A model generated the notes under the pieces. The model saw only the letters and a list, made by a program, of their open reading frames with translations, was not told the origin of the DNA and did no database searches. A DNA stretch of 64,000 bases. It comes from VGSG01 sp040756375 (GTDB lineage: Bacteria; Desulfobacterota; Desulfomonilia; Desulfomonilales; Desulfomonilaceae). Positions 53,330-61,210 of this stretch are shown piece after piece. A program made the position numbers and the translations under genes. Position 1 is the first letter of the stretch. Each line of letters begins with the position of its first letter. Location: positions 62,001 through 126,000 of the forward strand of contig JBFLZC010000011.1 of assembly GCA_040756375.1 (NCBI GenBank), read 5' to 3'.

Positions 53330-53950
53330 TTATGTGTTGAATGCAGGTATGAGGATGAACTTCAGCGTCTCTTTCACCCGAGAGACGTATTCTTCACGTT
53401 CCATGGTCAGCATGGACCGGAAAAAACCTTCACCGGAAATAAAGTTGTGGATCGAGTTGATCATGGCCAGGATCTGCAATGAGACTCCCTTGGGCACAGC
53501 CTTCTTGTTCTTGCACAGTCCCATAGAATAGGCGATGTCGGAAATAAAATCCGGCACGTAGATATCCAGGATCGACTCGTCACGGGTCTTGCCGAAATAG
53601 CGAAGAAGCACCAGGTTGGAGATTTCGGGGTTTTCAAACAGATAGTCCGTGGTCATGTCGATTGCGATTTCCATGCGGTCCGCAAACGGCCTGCCATGAA
53701 TGACCCGTTCCACTTCCTGGAGTCTGTGCCGCAAATCGTCGAACACGTCTTGGACGACCCCCTGGTACAGGTCGCTCTTCTCCCCCCAGTGGTAGTACAA
53801 GGTTGATATGTCAATTCCCGCTTCTTCAGCGATCATGCGCGTGGTCGCGCCATGATACCCGTATTCGCCGAAGACCCTCCTCGCGACCTTGAGGATGCGG
53901 GCCTTCATGGAGTCCGGGTCTTTGCGGGCCTTTTCCAGGGGCGTTGCCAT
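53330..53950 (-). CDS. TetR-family regulator of the acyl-CoA cluster
   Basis: 206 residues. N-terminal helix-turn-helix (about 15-60; ATTRMIAEEAGIDISTLYYHW) and a helical ligand domain as in FadR/PsrA-type TetR proteins that sense acyl-CoA. It is the first gene of the minus-strand cluster, 21 bp before the MFE-2-like gene. A perfect palindrome sits 19-38 bp upstream of its start next to a promoter, the classic layout for self-repression. The first about 30 codons and the promoter are duplicated at 56.9 kb. Confidence 0.9.
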   Translation of the reverse strand: MATPLEKARKDPDSMKARILKVARRVFGEYGYHGATTRMIAEEAGIDISTLYYHWGEKSDLYQGVVQDVFDDLRHRLQEVERVIHGRPFADRMEIAIDMTTDYLFENPEISNLVLLRYFGKTRDESILDIYVPDFISDIAYSMGLCKNKKAVPKGVSLQILAMINSIHNFISGEGFFRSMLTMEREEYVSRVKETLKFILIPAFNT

Positions 53951-53968
53951 AGACGTTTCCAGCAGAGG

Positions 53969-53988
53969 TTTCCATCAAATGATGGAAA
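53969..53988. promoter_or_regulatory. putative TetR operator (perfect palindrome)
   Basis: TTTCCATCA-AA-TGATGGAAA: 9-bp arms, 2-bp spacer, just downstream of the tetR -10 box. An identical copy sits at 56985-57004. Size and position fit a TetR dimer site. Confidence 0.75.
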
Positions 53989-54018
53989 AGCATCGCGCAA
54001 ACCGTACGAGGAGGTCAA
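53989..54018 (-). promoter_or_regulatory. putative tetR/acyl-CoA cluster promoter
   Basis: Minus-strand TTGACC (54013-54018), 18-bp spacer, GATGCT (53989-53994), with the operator immediately downstream. The arrangement is kept in the duplicate at 57.0 kb, where the -35 box and TTTGCGC before the -10 box are unchanged. Confidence 0.5.
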
Positions 54019-54120
54019 GAGAAAAAACATTAGGTTCGTAATCATTCAGTTACGTGAGGGCGCTGATTGTGCTTGACGAAAAGGCGGCCCTAGGAGTAAG
54101 GTTGAGCGTCACGGAAATAG

Positions 54121-54151
54121 CCCTTTCAACCACAGAGGGGCATTGAAAGGG
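54121..54151. repeat. inverted repeat
   Basis: CCCTTTCAA (54121-54129) and TTGAAAGGG (54143-54151), a perfect 9-bp stem with a 13-base loop in the gap upstream of the hypothetical gene at 54413. Confidence 0.7.
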
Positions 54152-54412
54152 TCCCGGAACCTGGCGAAACGCGCCACAGCAGGTCATAGACAAGCCGCAT
54201 AAGACGCCGAACTGCACTCATGACTCTTACAGCTCTCTGATTACAATTCATTCGGCCGATTTCTGGGGGGCGTCTTGTATGGAAACCATATAGGGGTTGG
54301 TTTGCCGCGGGGGCACGGCTGAATTCCGTTCATCCAACATCTATTGACGCGCTTCAGTTCCTGCTGGAGGCCGGCGGAAAGGGAATGCGAGCGCCGAAGA
54401 AAGGAGTCCAAC

Positions 54413-54958
54413 ATGATTCGACTAGCCGACATCAAGATTGATCCAGATCGGGCACCACAAATCGACGAGAAGGAAGTACGCGAGTTGATGGAACGGGTGG
54501 CATCCGGAGATCCGGAAGCGACGACGGATTACCAATTAAATTTCCGGGCATTGGGCCAGCTCAGGCTGACAAACAGAACCCGAGGAAGTGAGCTTCTGGG
54601 TGTTCGATCCGCGGTGAATGGAGGTTGGATACCATTTAACCTTGGACCGAGTCAGGGCATGGCTATTTACCAGTCCAGCGCGGTGCTTGCCCAATTCATA
54701 GTGCCACCGCAGACTCCCCATAATGATCCTCCTGTGATGGTTGAGAACCTATCGACAGCGATGTACATTGAGGCGTTTCTCACTCATGCGGGAAGTGCAA
54801 CTACGCACGAGCAGTTGATTTTTCCGGCTGGAGGAGCGGGATCATCGCATCTATATTGGATGAATATTGGTGAAATCCTGTTCCTGATGCCTCTTGGAGT
54901 GGTGCCGTTTATGATGAGGCTCACTCAACTGCCCGCGGTAATGAGGGTGCTATTCTGA
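54413..54958 (+). CDS. hypothetical protein
   Basis: 181 residues from ATG 54413, supported by AAGGAG six bases upstream. No family recognised. Mature part is beta-rich with GGWIPFNLGPSQGMAIYQSS and a hydrophobic C-terminal end (ILFLMPLGVVPFMM). No signal peptide, one weak C-terminal membrane-like segment. The neighbouring gene downstream may be related by co-transcription. Function unknown. Confidence 0.6.
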   Translation: MIRLADIKIDPDRAPQIDEKEVRELMERVASGDPEATTDYQLNFRALGQLRLTNRTRGSELLGVRSAVNGGWIPFNLGPSQGMAIYQSSAVLAQFIVPPQTPHNDPPVMVENLSTAMYIEAFLTHAGSATTHEQLIFPAGGAGSSHLYWMNIGEILFLMPLGVVPFMMRLTQLPAVMRVLF

Positions 54959-55069
54959 CAGAGCATTCGGAAGAGCGACCAACCACAGCTCACGCTGCGA
55001 GGCGATCGGGAGCGTTGGTATAGCGAAAGCATTTTGTGCCTGCCCACGGTATGAAACATGGAGGTGCCG

Positions 55070-55429
55070 ATGGTCTTCACCGAGCAGGTTGACGGGAGCC
55101 TCGCGGTCATAGACAACCTTGGGCAGCAGGGCGACCTTGTCCAGATGTATGTCACGCGAGGCGGCAAGCGCGTGGGGCCTGTGTTCTTATCCTATGGGGA
55201 CGTGCAGCAAGTGCCGGACTTCTCAGAGCTGGAATTTTGGGTTCAGAATGTTCCCACTGACTTCAGGATACAAAATATGTCCAGGCGTGGGATCGATTTC
55301 ATCGTCCTTGACGAGCAAACGAGGGACAGGGTCATTGCGCAGATCATGCCCCCGGGGGGATTCTTGGTCGTCACGTCTGCAGTGGGGTACCGTTACCGAG
55401 TTATCCCCGCTCACCCGCGCCTTGGGTAA
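55070..55429 (+). CDS. hypothetical protein
   Basis: 119 residues from ATG 55070, which has GGAGGT four bases upstream (ATG 55058 is four codons earlier). Not recognised. Beta-rich small protein with FIVLDEQTRDRVIAQIMP and FLVVTSAVGYRYRVI. It follows the previous hypothetical gene by 111 bp on the same strand; the two may form a unit. Confidence 0.55.
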   Translation: MVFTEQVDGSLAVIDNLGQQGDLVQMYVTRGGKRVGPVFLSYGDVQQVPDFSELEFWVQNVPTDFRIQNMSRRGIDFIVLDEQTRDRVIAQIMPPGGFLVVTSAVGYRYRVIPAHPRLG

Positions 55430-55802
55430 CGCTGGCCGGTGACGGTGGAAGATAGCTCTTCCCTGCTTCCGTCTTGCGTGAAACATGACGTTCGTACTTG
55501 CGAAGCAGATCACGACATTCCTGGGCCTACACCTATTTCAGAAATCGCGTAAACGGCTATGGTGTACCCGGAATGCCTCCAACACGAAAAGACATCGGAG
55601 TCGAAAACCCGGATACAACCTGGGAAGTGGGGCCAGCGTCTCTGTGCCGTTGAATCGGCTCGGTCGACCGTTGTGCGAAGGGTCTCGCCGTCATTCCGGC
55701 GGACGCATGAATACAGGCTTTTTCAAATACTTTCGCCCCGCTGCCTGTCCCGGACTTGGAACCGGGGCTCGCCGGGGTGGCGATATGAGCAGGTAGGGTC
55801 TG
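55430..55802. other. intergenic region
   Basis: No supported gene; the frames here are short and of repeat-like composition. The right end enters the repeat at 55790-55877. Confidence 0.4.
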
Positions 55803-55877
55803 GTGAGCCCAGCGAACTGTATCGGTCCAGAAAAACCAAGGAACCATGCGGTGCACTTTCTTCACCGCATCCTACGT
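55790..55877. repeat. TAGGRT-GTGGTGAGC imperfect inverted repeat
   Basis: TAGGGTCTGGTGAGCCCAGCG at the left and TTCACCGCATCCTACG at the right can pair loosely. The left arm matches TAGGATGTGGTGAGCGAAGCG at 11256 and belongs to the same dispersed family. Confidence 0.6.
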
Positions 55878-56558
55878 TTTCTGAGGTGTGCCCTCCTCAG
55901 GAACCATCCCTACGTCTTCCTTAGGAATAATCCTGGGTTAAGTATATTAATTACATTTCTGATCATATTGATGTGTATAAATTTGTGCAATGCTCAACCG
56001 GTCCGCTCTCCACATGTGCCATTCAATCCCAAGTCACCACCGGCGACTCCTGGACCTATTGGCCATGGTCATGGAGAGCCCGGAGGAATTGCAAGTTTAG
56101 TTGAGGGATTCTTCCGGTTTATGATCATATTGATGCTGTTGTGTGTTGCTCTTTGTTTTTCTGTTCTTCTGATCTATCACATATCTCGGATTCTAGATAA
56201 AATCAGGGCTTGGGCGTCTTCGGCGATAAAACTTTTGAAAGATAGGCGCGAACGAGAGAAGGAGAATGAATTAAGATTCCAAATTGCTTATCGAATTGCT
56301 GAAATGACAAAAGGGGTAATCTTAGAAAACTTTCCAAATGCTTCCAAATCAGTTGTTGATATAATTTGGAAGGAGATGCTCGACCATTGGTGGTACGGAA
56401 ACCCACATGTCCTGCAAATCGATATTAATTGCCTTGACTTGTTAAAAGTAGCGGTAAATAGCCCTGAAGGTTTAATGGGTTCAAGCGAGGTAACTGTCTT
56501 CTATAAAGGAGCAAAGCTGGGGACCCTTATCTTTCCTGCAATCGACTCGCTATTTTGA
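55803..56558 (+). CDS. AT-rich membrane-anchored hypothetical protein
   Basis: Up to 251 residues in frame from GTG 55803, but the real start is unclear: the first about 40 codons lie in GC-rich repeat DNA, while the sequence turns AT-rich near 55920. A hydrophobic segment (ILITFLIILMCINL) is followed by a Pro-rich loop, a second helix (FMIILMLLCVALCFSVLLI) and a soluble C-terminal domain with long charged helices (LLKDRREREKENEL). The low GC content, unlike its neighbours, suggests acquired DNA. No family recognised. Confidence 0.55.
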   Translation: MSPANCIGPEKPRNHAVHFLHRILRFLRCALLRNHPYVFLRNNPGLSILITFLIILMCINLCNAQPVRSPHVPFNPKSPPATPGPIGHGHGEPGGIASLVEGFFRFMIILMLLCVALCFSVLLIYHISRILDKIRAWASSAIKLLKDRREREKENELRFQIAYRIAEMTKGVILENFPNASKSVVDIIWKEMLDHWWYGNPHVLQIDINCLDLLKVAVNSPEGLMGSSEVTVFYKGAKLGTLIFPAIDSLF

Positions 56559-56781
56559 TATCCGAGAACAAAATCCATTGGAGGTATCGCAGCTCAAGTA
56601 CCATTCACCACTGCCGCAAATGTCTTCTTAAACATTCACCCTGCAACCCTCTCCTATAATCAATGCGAGCTTGAAGAAACAGTGTTGCGAGCCATATTTC
56701 CACGGCGCGAATCTCGATTACCTCATTCCGTCCACCGTTTGCTTCGCCGGCTTCTTCCACTCCTAAACGATTGCTGCGTGC

Positions 56782-56810
56782 ACTATACGACTGAGGTCAA
56801 TGCAGGTCAA
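56782..56810 (-). promoter_or_regulatory. orphan promoter-like sequence, copy of the hicB promoter
   Basis: Minus-strand TTGACC (56805-56810), 17-bp spacer and TATAGT (56782-56787), preceded by GGAACC. Same arrangement as 57577-57605 upstream of hicB, but no gene follows. Confidence 0.55.
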
Positions 56811-56869
56811 CGGTTCCCACAGACATGCGGTCGGCACGACAACGACAACTCGGCCCGCGATCCCGCCAT

Positions 56870-57075
56870 GAATTCCGTTCTCACCGAAGACTCGCCTCGC
56901 GACCTTGAGAATGCGAGCCTTCATGGAGTCAGGGTCTTTGCGGGCCTTTTCCAGAGGGGTTGCCATCGAAGCTTCCAGCAGATGTTTCCATCAAATGATG
57001 GAAAACCATCGCGCAAACCACACCAGGCGGTCAAGAGAAAAAAACAGATGGCTGTAATCGGTCAGTTACGGGCGG
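56870..57075 (-). pseudogene. truncated duplicate of the tetR 5' end with its promoter and operator
   Basis: About 190 bp closely match the start and upstream region of the tetR gene at 53.86-54.06 kb: ATG at 56966 begins MATPLEKARKDPD and stays parallel for about 29 codons (to VFGEN), after which the similarity ends in a different frame context. The DNA-binding helices are missing, so no regulator is made. The upstream TTTCCATCA-AA-TGATGGAAA operator (56985-57004) and TTGACC box are kept exactly. Confidence 0.85.
56985..57004. promoter_or_regulatory. second copy of the TetR operator
   Basis: TTTCCATCA-AA-TGATGGAAA, identical to 53969-53988, in the tetR remnant. It could titrate the regulator. 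Confidence 0.7.
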
Positions 57076-57102
57076 CCCGTGTCAGAAAATTCACAAGAAT
57101 CT

Positions 57103-57194
57103 CACCGCAGAGAACACGGAGAACACGGAGTGCATGGTGCGCACGGCCGTGCGCACCATGCATCTTCTCTGCGAACTCTGTGCTCTCCGCGGTG
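57103..57194. repeat. large inverted repeat with 32-bp perfect palindrome
   Basis: Outer arms CACCGCAGAGAACACGGAG and the complementary CTCTGTGCTCTCCGCGGTG enclose a perfect 32-bp palindrome at 57131-57162, whose core GCGCACGGCCGTGCGC is the same as in 11368-11395. Confidence 0.85.
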
Positions 57195-57347
57195 AACTGG
57201 TTTTCTGCAACCTCCCCGCGTAACTGAATAGATACTGTGGCGTGCGAGAGTCTGAATTAGGCTTCGGTGGGACAGGCGTCCCGCCTGTCTGCGCATGGCT
57301 GGCAAGAGGAATGCAGGTAAGAATCGGTTCCCCGAAGTGACCACATT

Positions 57348-57521
57348 CTACCGTCTCTCTGGTTCGCTCTCCTCAAGAAGCATCCCAATGACTTCTCGCA
57401 AGTTACGGTTGAGCTCATCCAGCGTCTCAGCCTGAGAGTGAGCCCCAGGAAATCCCTGCACATGGCCCACATACAAGCCGGTGTCTGGGCACCTCTCTAC
57501 CACTGCCGCGAAGTACCGCAT
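57348..57521 (-). CDS. hicB: HicB-family antitoxin-like protein (short)
   Basis: 57 residues from ATG 57521 (a GTG at 57530 is possible). RYFAAVVERCPDTGLYVGHV and PGAHSQAETLDELNRNLREV match the HicB partial RNase-H-like domain; the C-terminal DNA-binding part of longer HicB proteins is absent. AAGGAG lies 12 bases upstream and a good promoter further up. No hicA toxin gene of normal length fits in the about 170 bp upstream or downstream, so this is an orphan or degenerate locus. Confidence 0.75.
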   Translation of the reverse strand: MRYFAAVVERCPDTGLYVGHVQGFPGAHSQAETLDELNRNLREVIGMLLEESEPERR

Positions 57522-57576
57522 CCTGACCACACTCTCCTTATTCCGATTCCTCGCCGAGTAAACGGTTACGTGGTCC

Positions 57577-57605
57577 ACTATATGAGTGAGTCGGATGCTG
57601 GTCAA
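57577..57605 (-). promoter_or_regulatory. putative hicB promoter
   Basis: Minus-strand TTGACC (57600-57605), exact 17-bp spacer, TATAGT (57577-57582), ending about 50 bp before the hicB start. A copy is at 56782-56810. Confidence 0.6.
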
Positions 57606-57696
57606 TGGTTCCTGCGAGCACGGTGATGGAACGACACGGCCAGCCCGACGCCCGATCGCCTGATACACCTCGAAGACATACTTCGGGACTCTGTCG

Positions 57697-58386
57697 CTAC
57701 GCCTCTAGCTCGTATCCCCTAGGATTTTCTTGTATTAGGTCTACGGCATGCTTTATGCCGTACGCAACGATAATCCCCGTGTTGTACCTGTAGACCAGCG
57801 GAACCTCTTGATCTCCCTCGTATACCGGCTCCGCAGACCACCTAAACCCTGAGATGACGGCCGCCACTCTATAGTTAAAGTCTGGTCGGTTTGGTTCTTT
57901 GAATACTACCGGTCCGCCAGAAAAACCAGGATTGTTGTGCCCGTCCAAGAAGTATATTTGCGTCTTGTCTTCCGTACTATACATGCAGGACACAATCGCC
58001 TTCTTCACAAATGGCATGGGAAAATCCCTGTTCAGCTCTCCGATTCGTACCGTCATTCCATAGGGAAAGCCCAGGAAGTAGACTTCTTGTGCATATGTCA
58101 GGCCTCTCGCCGTCGGCTCTAGCTCAAATGTGGGAGACAACTGAAGATTCGTCGCTAAGACTGAGACGTCTACTTCGCCTGGGCAGTGTCCCACTAACGT
58201 AACTCGAATCTGTTTCCATTGATTTTCGTGGTAAATGAGGATGGTTTCACCTTGTCCTAATGGCTTCACCAAGTGCCTGGCAGAAACCAAGTACTGTCTG
58301 CCGTCAACATCTATTGTAAAGCATGTTCCGACTGAGTCGCCGATAGTAATGTGGAACGTTCTGTAAATGACGTTGTTTGTTATCAT
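57697..58386 (-). CDS. trypsin-like serine protease domain protein
   Basis: 229 residues, GGAGG six bases before the ATG. The chymotrypsin-fold triad is visible: His in VSARHLVK, Asp in EVDVSVLA and Ser in GFSGGPVVF. There is no signal peptide or PDZ domain, so it is a short, probably cytoplasmic, stand-alone protease of the type found next to defence and toxin genes. Substrate unknown. Neighbours are HicB and the HepT/MntA pair, consistent with an accessory or defence patch. Confidence 0.75.
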   Translation of the reverse strand: MITNNVIYRTFHITIGDSVGTCFTIDVDGRQYLVSARHLVKPLGQGETILIYHENQWKQIRVTLVGHCPGEVDVSVLATNLQLSPTFELEPTARGLTYAQEVYFLGFPYGMTVRIGELNRDFPMPFVKKAIVSCMYSTEDKTQIYFLDGHNNPGFSGGPVVFKEPNRPDFNYRVAAVISGFRWSAEPVYEGDQEVPLVYRYNTGIIVAYGIKHAVDLIQENPRGYELEA

Positions 58387-58704
58387 CTGGGTCCTCCGTT
58401 GCAGGAACTATGACTTTGACAGCAGGCTACCGAGAGCCGACATGAACCTCAGTTCAAGGCTACGTTATACTGGGCCTTGCATAATAGTCCCTTCCGTCAC
58501 CACTTCAAGGTTGTCGTGTACTGGCACCCCATATGGCATCCCTCAGGGTGAGTATCTTATTGTGGGAGCGCATCTTAGACTGACCGGAATGTACGGCTTA
58601 TATACAGTGTAGGGAATTTTTCCGGCACTGACCTGGCGGGCGCCAGGTCAGTGGCACCCGCACATACAGAACGGCGTCACAACTCGCTATCTTCTGATTC
58701 ATGG
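58387..58704. other. intergenic region with one palindrome
   Basis: Only the CACTGACCTGGCG element at 58626-58653 is noted; no gene. Confidence 0.45.
58626..58653. repeat. CACTGACCTGGC palindrome, copy 1
   Basis: CACTGACCTGGCG-GG-CGCCAGGTCAGTG, 13-bp perfect arms. Similar units at 59535-59562 and 59433-59461, and a looser one at 36292-36328. Confidence 0.85.
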
Positions 58705-59052
58705 TCATTCCGGGGCATTCTCGATTAGGTTTTTCAGCAAAGGCTTTATTGGGGGGAGATTTTCGTGAATGGTGTCCCACACCCGGTTGATCTCAACTCC
58801 CCAATACTGGTGCACCACGTAGTTCCTCATGTCTGCCATCTCCCGCCACGGAATCGTAGGGAAAGACTCCTGAACGTCCAGCGGGACTTGGCGGGCAGCC
58901 TCGCCTATAATGATGAAATTCCGTTCGACTGCGTCAAGGGTCCGACGATCTTCGGAGAATTGCTCCAGACTCCTGCCTTGAACATAGGATTGAATACGAT
59001 CGATCGCGTCGAGGATGTCTTGAATTCGAAATTTCCATCCCCTAGAGCGCAT
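58705..59052 (-). CDS. hepT: HepT-like ribonuclease toxin (DUF86)
   Basis: 115 residues. HEPN fold; the RNase motif is present as RNYVVHQYWG (R-x4-H-x-Tyr), where Arg and His are catalytic and the Tyr is the site that the MntA partner adenylylates. The ATG overlaps the end of mntA by 11 bp. Toxin half of an MntA/HepT module that halts growth by cutting RNA when not modified. Confidence 0.9.
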   Translation of the reverse strand: MRSRGWKFRIQDILDAIDRIQSYVQGRSLEQFSEDRRTLDAVERNFIIIGEAARQVPLDVQESFPTIPWREMADMRNYVVHQYWGVEINRVWDTIHENLPPIKPLLKNLIENAPE

Positions 59053-59335
59053 CGACGGCCTCCGCGAGAATGCGGTCTCTCAGGGCCGGATGGAGCCCTT
59101 CCTTCGTGATCAGGTCAATTTCCTCGACATTCAGGAGTTCTTCCAGGCGGTGCTTCACCCGGATCAACCCAAACAGGCCCTTGGGACCCTCCAGATCCAC
59201 GAGCATGTCTATATCGCTTTGGTCCGTGAGCTCATCCCTCGCGGCAGATCCGAACAGAGCCAGGGACTTGATACCGAGTGCTTGGAGCTCTTCCCGATGC
59301 TCAGCTAAGGCTTCCAGTATTTCATCACGTGTCAT
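59042..59335 (-). CDS. mntA: MntA nucleotidyltransferase antitoxin
   Basis: 97 residues. Minimal nucleotidyltransferase: GSAARDELTDQSDIDMLVDL carries the GSxAR and SDIDxL active-site motif, with a third acidic residue in EEIDLI. It disarms HepT by AMPylation of its Tyr. Overlaps hepT by 11 bp, antitoxin first, the standard order. Confidence 0.9.
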   Translation of the reverse strand: MTRDEILEALAEHREELQALGIKSLALFGSAARDELTDQSDIDMLVDLEGPKGLFGLIRVKHRLEELLNVEEIDLITKEGLHPALRDRILAEAVDAL

Positions 59336-59432
59336 GTGTCGATTCCCTGCAAGTGATACTTCCTTCTATCATAGGACACTCAAATTGGTATTCCCTTTCT
59401 GCACCGCGTGGTTAGTTTGTGTGCAGGGGCGC

Positions 59433-59461
59433 CACTGACCCGGAGTTTCGCAGGGTCAGTG
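59433..59461. repeat. CACTGACCC palindrome
   Basis: 9-bp perfect arms with an 11-base loop; a variant of the CACTGACCTGGC family. Confidence 0.75.
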
Positions 59462-59534
59462 CCTCTTTGGGGGGGCGCAGGTGACGCGGACCAAAAGGCG
59501 AGGTGCGTTCAGGGACGCACGGGATGAAACACAA

Positions 59535-59562
59535 CACTGACCTGGCCACGGCCAGGTCAGTG
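59535..59562. repeat. CACTGACCTGGC palindrome, copy 2
   Basis: CACTGACCTGGCC-AC-GGCCAGGTCAGTG; 13-bp perfect arms, with compensating base changes relative to 58626-58653. Confidence 0.85.
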
Positions 59563-59710
59563 GCACCCAGTGAGTTATTGGCGCATAGATAATCCGTCAC
59601 GCCTCGTTACTGGAGACTGGTCCGTATGAGATCAGGCACCGTCATTTCACAGGGGAACAGGTGTTTGGTGGCAGGGTGTCAGTCAGCGAGGGATTTGCGA
59701 GCTAGGTTCG

Positions 59711-61210
59711 TTAGGCTTCTTCCACTCGGTTCTTGCCTAGAGACTTCGCGCGATAAAGAGCCTTGTCTGCAGCTCGAATGATCGAATCCCAGCCGTCTTC
59801 TCGTCGGCAATCGAAGCTTGCGACGCCACAACTGACGGTCACTCGAAGTATTCCCCTGGGAACCGGTATTTGTTCATTGCTCAAGAAGGCCTGAACTCTC
59901 TCCGCGACAGTCTTCGCGGTCTGCGTATCGCACCCGGGCAAAAGGGCCAGGAATTCATCTCCGCCGAACCGGCCCAAGAGGTCGTAAGGGCGCATGGCCA
60001 GCCGCATCATCTGACCAATGGCCATCAATACCGAATCCCCTGCTTCATGTCCGTGCTCATCGTTGACAAGCTTGAAATCATCAACGTCCGCCAACATCAA
60101 TCCGAGCGGCTTGCCCTCTCTTCGGCTCCTGGCGTGCTCTCTATCGAATGCCTCCCGGAGTCCCCGACGATTGAGCAAGCCGGTGAGAGGATCGTGATGA
60201 GCTTCGAAAAGAATCTTCTCCTGGGCGACTTTGAGGCTCTGGATCAGGCTTTCCCGATCCTTCTCAACGCTCTTCATTTCAGTGATGTCTCGACACACGT
60301 GCACGCAGCCAAGCAAAGAGCCGTCAACGGAACGCAACGCGGACACCAATACGTGAAACTCGCCTCCGGAAGGATGCTCGATGACCGCATCGGCGTGCGA
60401 TAGATTCTGCTCGATAATGCGCTGGAAAGGACAAGACGGAATAGGTGCGTCGGAATGATGCATGAGTTCATAACATTTCTTACCCACCGCTTCCTTTGGC
60501 GTCAGGCCCGCTTTCGTGGCCATTGCCTGGTTTAGCCTGACAACTTGCCCATCCATGTTAAGGATCATGATGAGATCGGGAACAGCATCAAATGTCCTTT
60601 CCCATTCCTGTTTGGCAAGTATGATTTGCTTTTCGAATGTTTCTCGTCGGGCTATCTCTTCTCTCAGGCGCTTGTTCATTCGTTCGAGCAGCAGCTGCTG
60701 CCGTCGTTCACGGGTCATATCTTGGACGAGCATCAACACGAACCGCGTGTCCTGTATTCTGATCGATCGAAAGGTGGTCCTAGCCCAAAAGGAATTATGA
60801 TCGGCAACGATCAGGCCGTCGGTACTCCCGGGCTTTCTTGTGGCCAAGACCGCATCAAGACCTTCGAGAATGAGAGTGGAAGCCGGAGAGTCGGACAAGA
60901 AAGTAGATAGTTGTTTGCCAATCGCATCCTCGCTGTAGATGTTCATTTTGGCGCAAGCTCGATTGACCGCGATGATTCTCCGTTCGGGATCCAGCAGCAG
61001 CCCCGGTAGAGGTAGCGCCTCCAGCAGCTTGCCAAAGGTCTTCACCCAAATATCGCTCGTTATTTTGAAGCTGCCCGAAGTCGTCAAATCTTTATTAAGG
61101 AAAGTGTCAAGCTCGATGGTGAGGGTAGGTTGAGCGCCTAGTTCCAGGTTCGGGGATGGTTCTGAATCCGCGTCTGCGGCACCGAAATCATCGAAATACT
61201 CTTCCACCAT
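59711..61210 (-). CDS. PAS-PAS-GGDEF diguanylate cyclase
   Basis: 499 residues, soluble. N-terminal module with LTTSGSFKI and FGKLLEALPLPGLLL (shared with the hybrid kinase-like protein at 37.7 kb) leading into a PAS-like domain, a coiled coil, a second PAS (about 205-320) and a C-terminal GGDEF domain with FGGDEFLALL. RPYD five residues before GGDEF is the inhibitory c-di-GMP site. All catalytic residues are present, so it should make c-di-GMP. Divergent from the zinc-ribbon gene. Confidence 0.9.
   Translation of the reverse strand: MVEEYFDDFGAADADSEPSPNLELGAQPTLTIELDTFLNKDLTTSGSFKITSDIWVKTFGKLLEALPLPGLLLDPERRIIAVNRACAKMNIYSEDAIGKQLSTFLSDSPASTLILEGLDAVLATRKPGSTDGLIVADHNSFWARTTFRSIRIQDTRFVLMLVQDMTRERRQQLLLERMNKRLREEIARRETFEKQIILAKQEWERTFDAVPDLIMILNMDGQVVRLNQAMATKAGLTPKEAVGKKCYELMHHSDAPIPSCPFQRIIEQNLSHADAVIEHPSGGEFHVLVSALRSVDGSLLGCVHVCRDITEMKSVEKDRESLIQSLKVAQEKILFEAHHDPLTGLLNRRGLREAFDREHARSRREGKPLGLMLADVDDFKLVNDEHGHEAGDSVLMAIGQMMRLAMRPYDLLGRFGGDEFLALLPGCDTQTAKTVAERVQAFLSNEQIPVPRGILRVTVSCGVASFDCRREDGWDSIIRAADKALYRAKSLGKNRVEEA

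Larger units (their letters stand above)
53951..54412. other. divergent region with tetR promoter/operator and a hairpin
   Basis: Contains the tetR control region (53969-54018) and a CCCTTTCAA/TTGAAAGGG hairpin (54121-54151). No gene seen; the promoter for the plus-strand hypothetical gene at 54413 is not evident. Confidence 0.5.
56559..57347. other. gene-free mosaic of duplicated control regions and palindromes
   Basis: Contains an orphan promoter-like copy (56782-56810), a duplicated tetR 5' fragment with operator (56870-57075), a large inverted repeat (57103-57194) and a GTGGGACAGGCGTCCCGCC unit at 57261 as in the 13.3-kb repeat. No intact gene. Confidence 0.7.
59336..59710. other. intergenic region with two palindromes
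   Basis: Holds CACTGACCC...GGGTCAGTG (59433-59461) and CACTGACCTGGCC...GGCCAGGTCAGTG (59535-59562). No gene seen. Confidence 0.5.

Noticed and set aside
57531..57696. A hicA toxin gene next to hicB
   Set aside because: The space is too short, it contains the hicB promoter, and no HicA motif (GSH/GGRH-type) appears in any frame.
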